Source: CAAGNP01 sp045595965
GTDB taxonomy: Bacteria > Bacteroidota > Bacteroidia > Bacteroidales > UBA932
DNA length: 64,000 bases
Direction of reading: 5' to 3'
Assembly (NCBI GenBank): GCA_045595965.1
Contig: JAZOBN010000034.1
Location: forward strand, 1 to 64,000
In this document: piece by piece, positions 62,916-64,000 of the stretch
Position numbering within the stretch: position 1 is the first letter of the stretch
Layout: each line of letters starts with the position of its first letter
Program-made: the position numbers and the translations under genes
The notes under the pieces: model-generated
Database searches by the model: none
Told to the model about the DNA's origin: nothing
What the model saw: the letters and a program-made list of their open reading frames with translations, nothing else

Positions 62916-63743
62916 TTAGAATGGGTTTACCCTTATAACTTCATCCATTTCGTTGAACTCATCATTTGAGTAGAGACCCAATTCAAGGTTTCCATCAATG
63001 GTCTCAGACTTGATATTCAGTCTGTGCCATGTTTTTGGAGCCAAAGTCACCTCAGCGGCATAAGTATTCACAAGGTCATCATTTCTCTTGACAATAATAC
63101 TCATTTTCAATGTAGTGGGATTTGAGGAATGATTTTCATCCATATTGAAATAGGTCCATTTCGCCTCCTCATCAATAGTTGGTCTCTGGGTAGAGTTATA
63201 AACAAAATCGTTGAAAGATCGTTTATCATCAGACCCCTCCTCAGATTTTTTGTAGATGATGACCTGAGCCTCTTTGAACACCTTCACGAAGGTGTCGTCA
63301 AAGCCGATGCTGACCCTTGTATTTACCATTTCGCAGATGAAAGAGACTTCGGTTGTTTTACCCGCCTGGACAGTAAACTCCGATTCTCCATAGAATCTCT
63401 GCTCACCTCTCCCCTCTCTCAAGGTCAAAGCCTCCTCTTCAGTTATATTCTGTGCATAGATGGAATAATTACCAGGGGCAAGGGTAAATCCCCCTTTCAA
63501 TGATGAATAGGTTACATTTTTAACGACTGTTCCATCTTCTGAAGTAATTACCACTGAATATGTGTCATCAACGACAGGAAGTGTACCCGATGTGACCTCA
63601 CCTTTGGTACAGATTGTAACCTCCGGTTCATTCAAAGTCAACTTGACAAACCCCTCCTCAGAAGGATGAACCCTCTTGGTGCAAGATGCTCCCAAAAGAA
63701 GGAAGAATACAAATAGTGCAGATTTAATATTTATATTTTTCAT
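62916..63743 (-). CDS. DUF4493 domain lipoprotein
   Basis: 275 residues from the ATG at 63743; a TTG three codons upstream is less likely. Lipobox LLGASC (about Cys21). GFVKLTLNEPEVTICTKG, then GGFTLAPGNYSIYAQN and VSFICEMVNTRVSIGFDD follow the DUF4493 pattern of Bacteroidota surface or fimbrium-like proteins. Function is unknown; such genes usually sit beside a PCMD-domain gene, as here, 16 bases upstream. It is the second gene of a minus-strand pair. Confidence 0.85.
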   Translation of the reverse strand: MKNINIKSALFVFFLLLGASCTKRVHPSEEGFVKLTLNEPEVTICTKGEVTSGTLPVVDDTYSVVITSEDGTVVKNVTYSSLKGGFTLAPGNYSIYAQNITEEEALTLREGRGEQRFYGESEFTVQAGKTTEVSFICEMVNTRVSIGFDDTFVKVFKEAQVIIYKKSEEGSDDKRSFNDFVYNSTQRPTIDEEAKWTYFNMDENHSSNPTTLKMSIIVKRNDDLVNTYAAEVTLAPKTWHRLNIKSETIDGNLELGLYSNDEFNEMDEVIRVNPF

Positions 63744-63759
63744 AACTCTCAATTCTATA

Positions 63760-63999
63760 TTATTCGTAATCGCTGTAATTCAATGTCACATTGTCAATAG
63801 TCAATACAGAGCCTCTGATCTGATCATTAGGATATGGAGAGGCATTGTGGCTACCATCATAACGTTTAGTATAAGACCAATAGTCGGTACCCTTGCCTGA
63901 AACGAAAGTTACAACGATACTTGCCGGTTTGACATCTGTGCGTGAGTAGTTGAATTCCACACTCTGAGAAGTAAAAGCATCCTTACTTGCAGAAGATGT
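63760..63999 (-). CDS. PCMD-domain protein, C-terminal end (partial)
   Basis: Only about 79 C-terminal residues are in the window; the frame is open to the right edge with no start codon (the visible GTG encodes an internal Val). YSRTDVKPASIVVTFVSGKG, then RGSVLTIDNVTLNY match the last strands of the putative carbohydrate metabolism (PCMD) domain. It lies 16 bases upstream of the DUF4493 lipoprotein gene, the usual pairing in Bacteroidota surface loci. Ligand and role are unknown. Confidence 0.72.
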   Translation of the reverse strand, partial: TSSASKDAFTSQSVEFNYSRTDVKPASIVVTFVSGKGTDYWSYTKRYDGSHNASPYPNDQIRGSVLTIDNVTLNYSDYE

Positions 64000-64000
64000 A

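Overview
The window reads as chromosome of a Bacteroidota bacterium, most likely order Bacteroidales. Supporting signs are a SusC/SusD outer-membrane pair, many short Bacteroidota-type lipoprotein signals, TAnnTTTG (-7) promoter boxes with TTTG-like -33 boxes, a bamA-ompH-ompH block, a bamD-rpoZ-coaBC-recN block, a fused gamma/alpha 2-oxoacid:ferredoxin oxidoreductase subunit, a DUF4493/PCMD-type surface gene pair and a serine protease ending in a type IX secretion (T9SS) type A sorting domain. Genus and family cannot be fixed from sequence reading alone. No CRISPR array, prophage, integrase or insertion sequence was seen.

Layout. 1-15.2 kb: the end of pyruvate phosphate dikinase; a forward operon of a large lipoprotein, a sialate-O-acetylesterase-like esterase, a lipoprotein nuclease and a DJ-1 family protein; a reverse cobalamin unit (riboswitch, BtuB-like receptor, short BtuC-like permease); a reverse alr plus low-molecular-weight phosphatase pair; and a forward YugP-like protease plus M16 peptidase pair. 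15.2-15.5 kb: terminators around a long GC-rich imperfect palindrome. 15.5-21.2 kb: a SusC-SusD-lipoprotein operon on the minus strand with no adjacent regulator or glycoside hydrolase. 21.2-21.7 kb: AT-rich spacer. 21.7-25.2 kb: a subtilase carrying both a lipobox and a T9SS tail, followed by a PorV/PorQ-like barrel.

25.2-37.4 kb (minus): murI, a TlpA-like thioredoxin and a gamma-carbonic anhydrase; gdhA; korB and korA; two ompH genes behind bamA; uppS and nadK. 37.4-41.6 kb (plus): pdxJ, a membrane-anchored third OmpH-like protein, purC and a LysM protein with an LpoA-like C-terminal domain. 41.6-50.8 kb (minus): a long gene train SDR, Gate-domain membrane protein, trxB, bamD, rpoZ, coaBC, recN, nagB, pepP. 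50.9-64 kb: rubrerythrin, a giant AsmA-like protein, a GDPD, a sugar MFS transporter plus ROK kinase, an exported thioredoxin plus MarR regulator, two tRNA-Pro genes, trpS, a patatin-barrel fusion (type Vd secretion architecture) and the DUF4493/PCMD pair.

The strongest theme is envelope building: BamA, BamD, three Skp/OmpH chaperones, AsmA-like, UppS, MurI, Alr and a LysM protein. A second theme is amino-acid and 2-oxoglutarate metabolism (gdhA, korAB). By eye, codon choice changes near 15.2-15.5 kb: GGG and CCC codons are scarce before it and common after about 21.6 kb. Both sides carry housekeeping genes, so either a replaced region or an assembly join should be considered.
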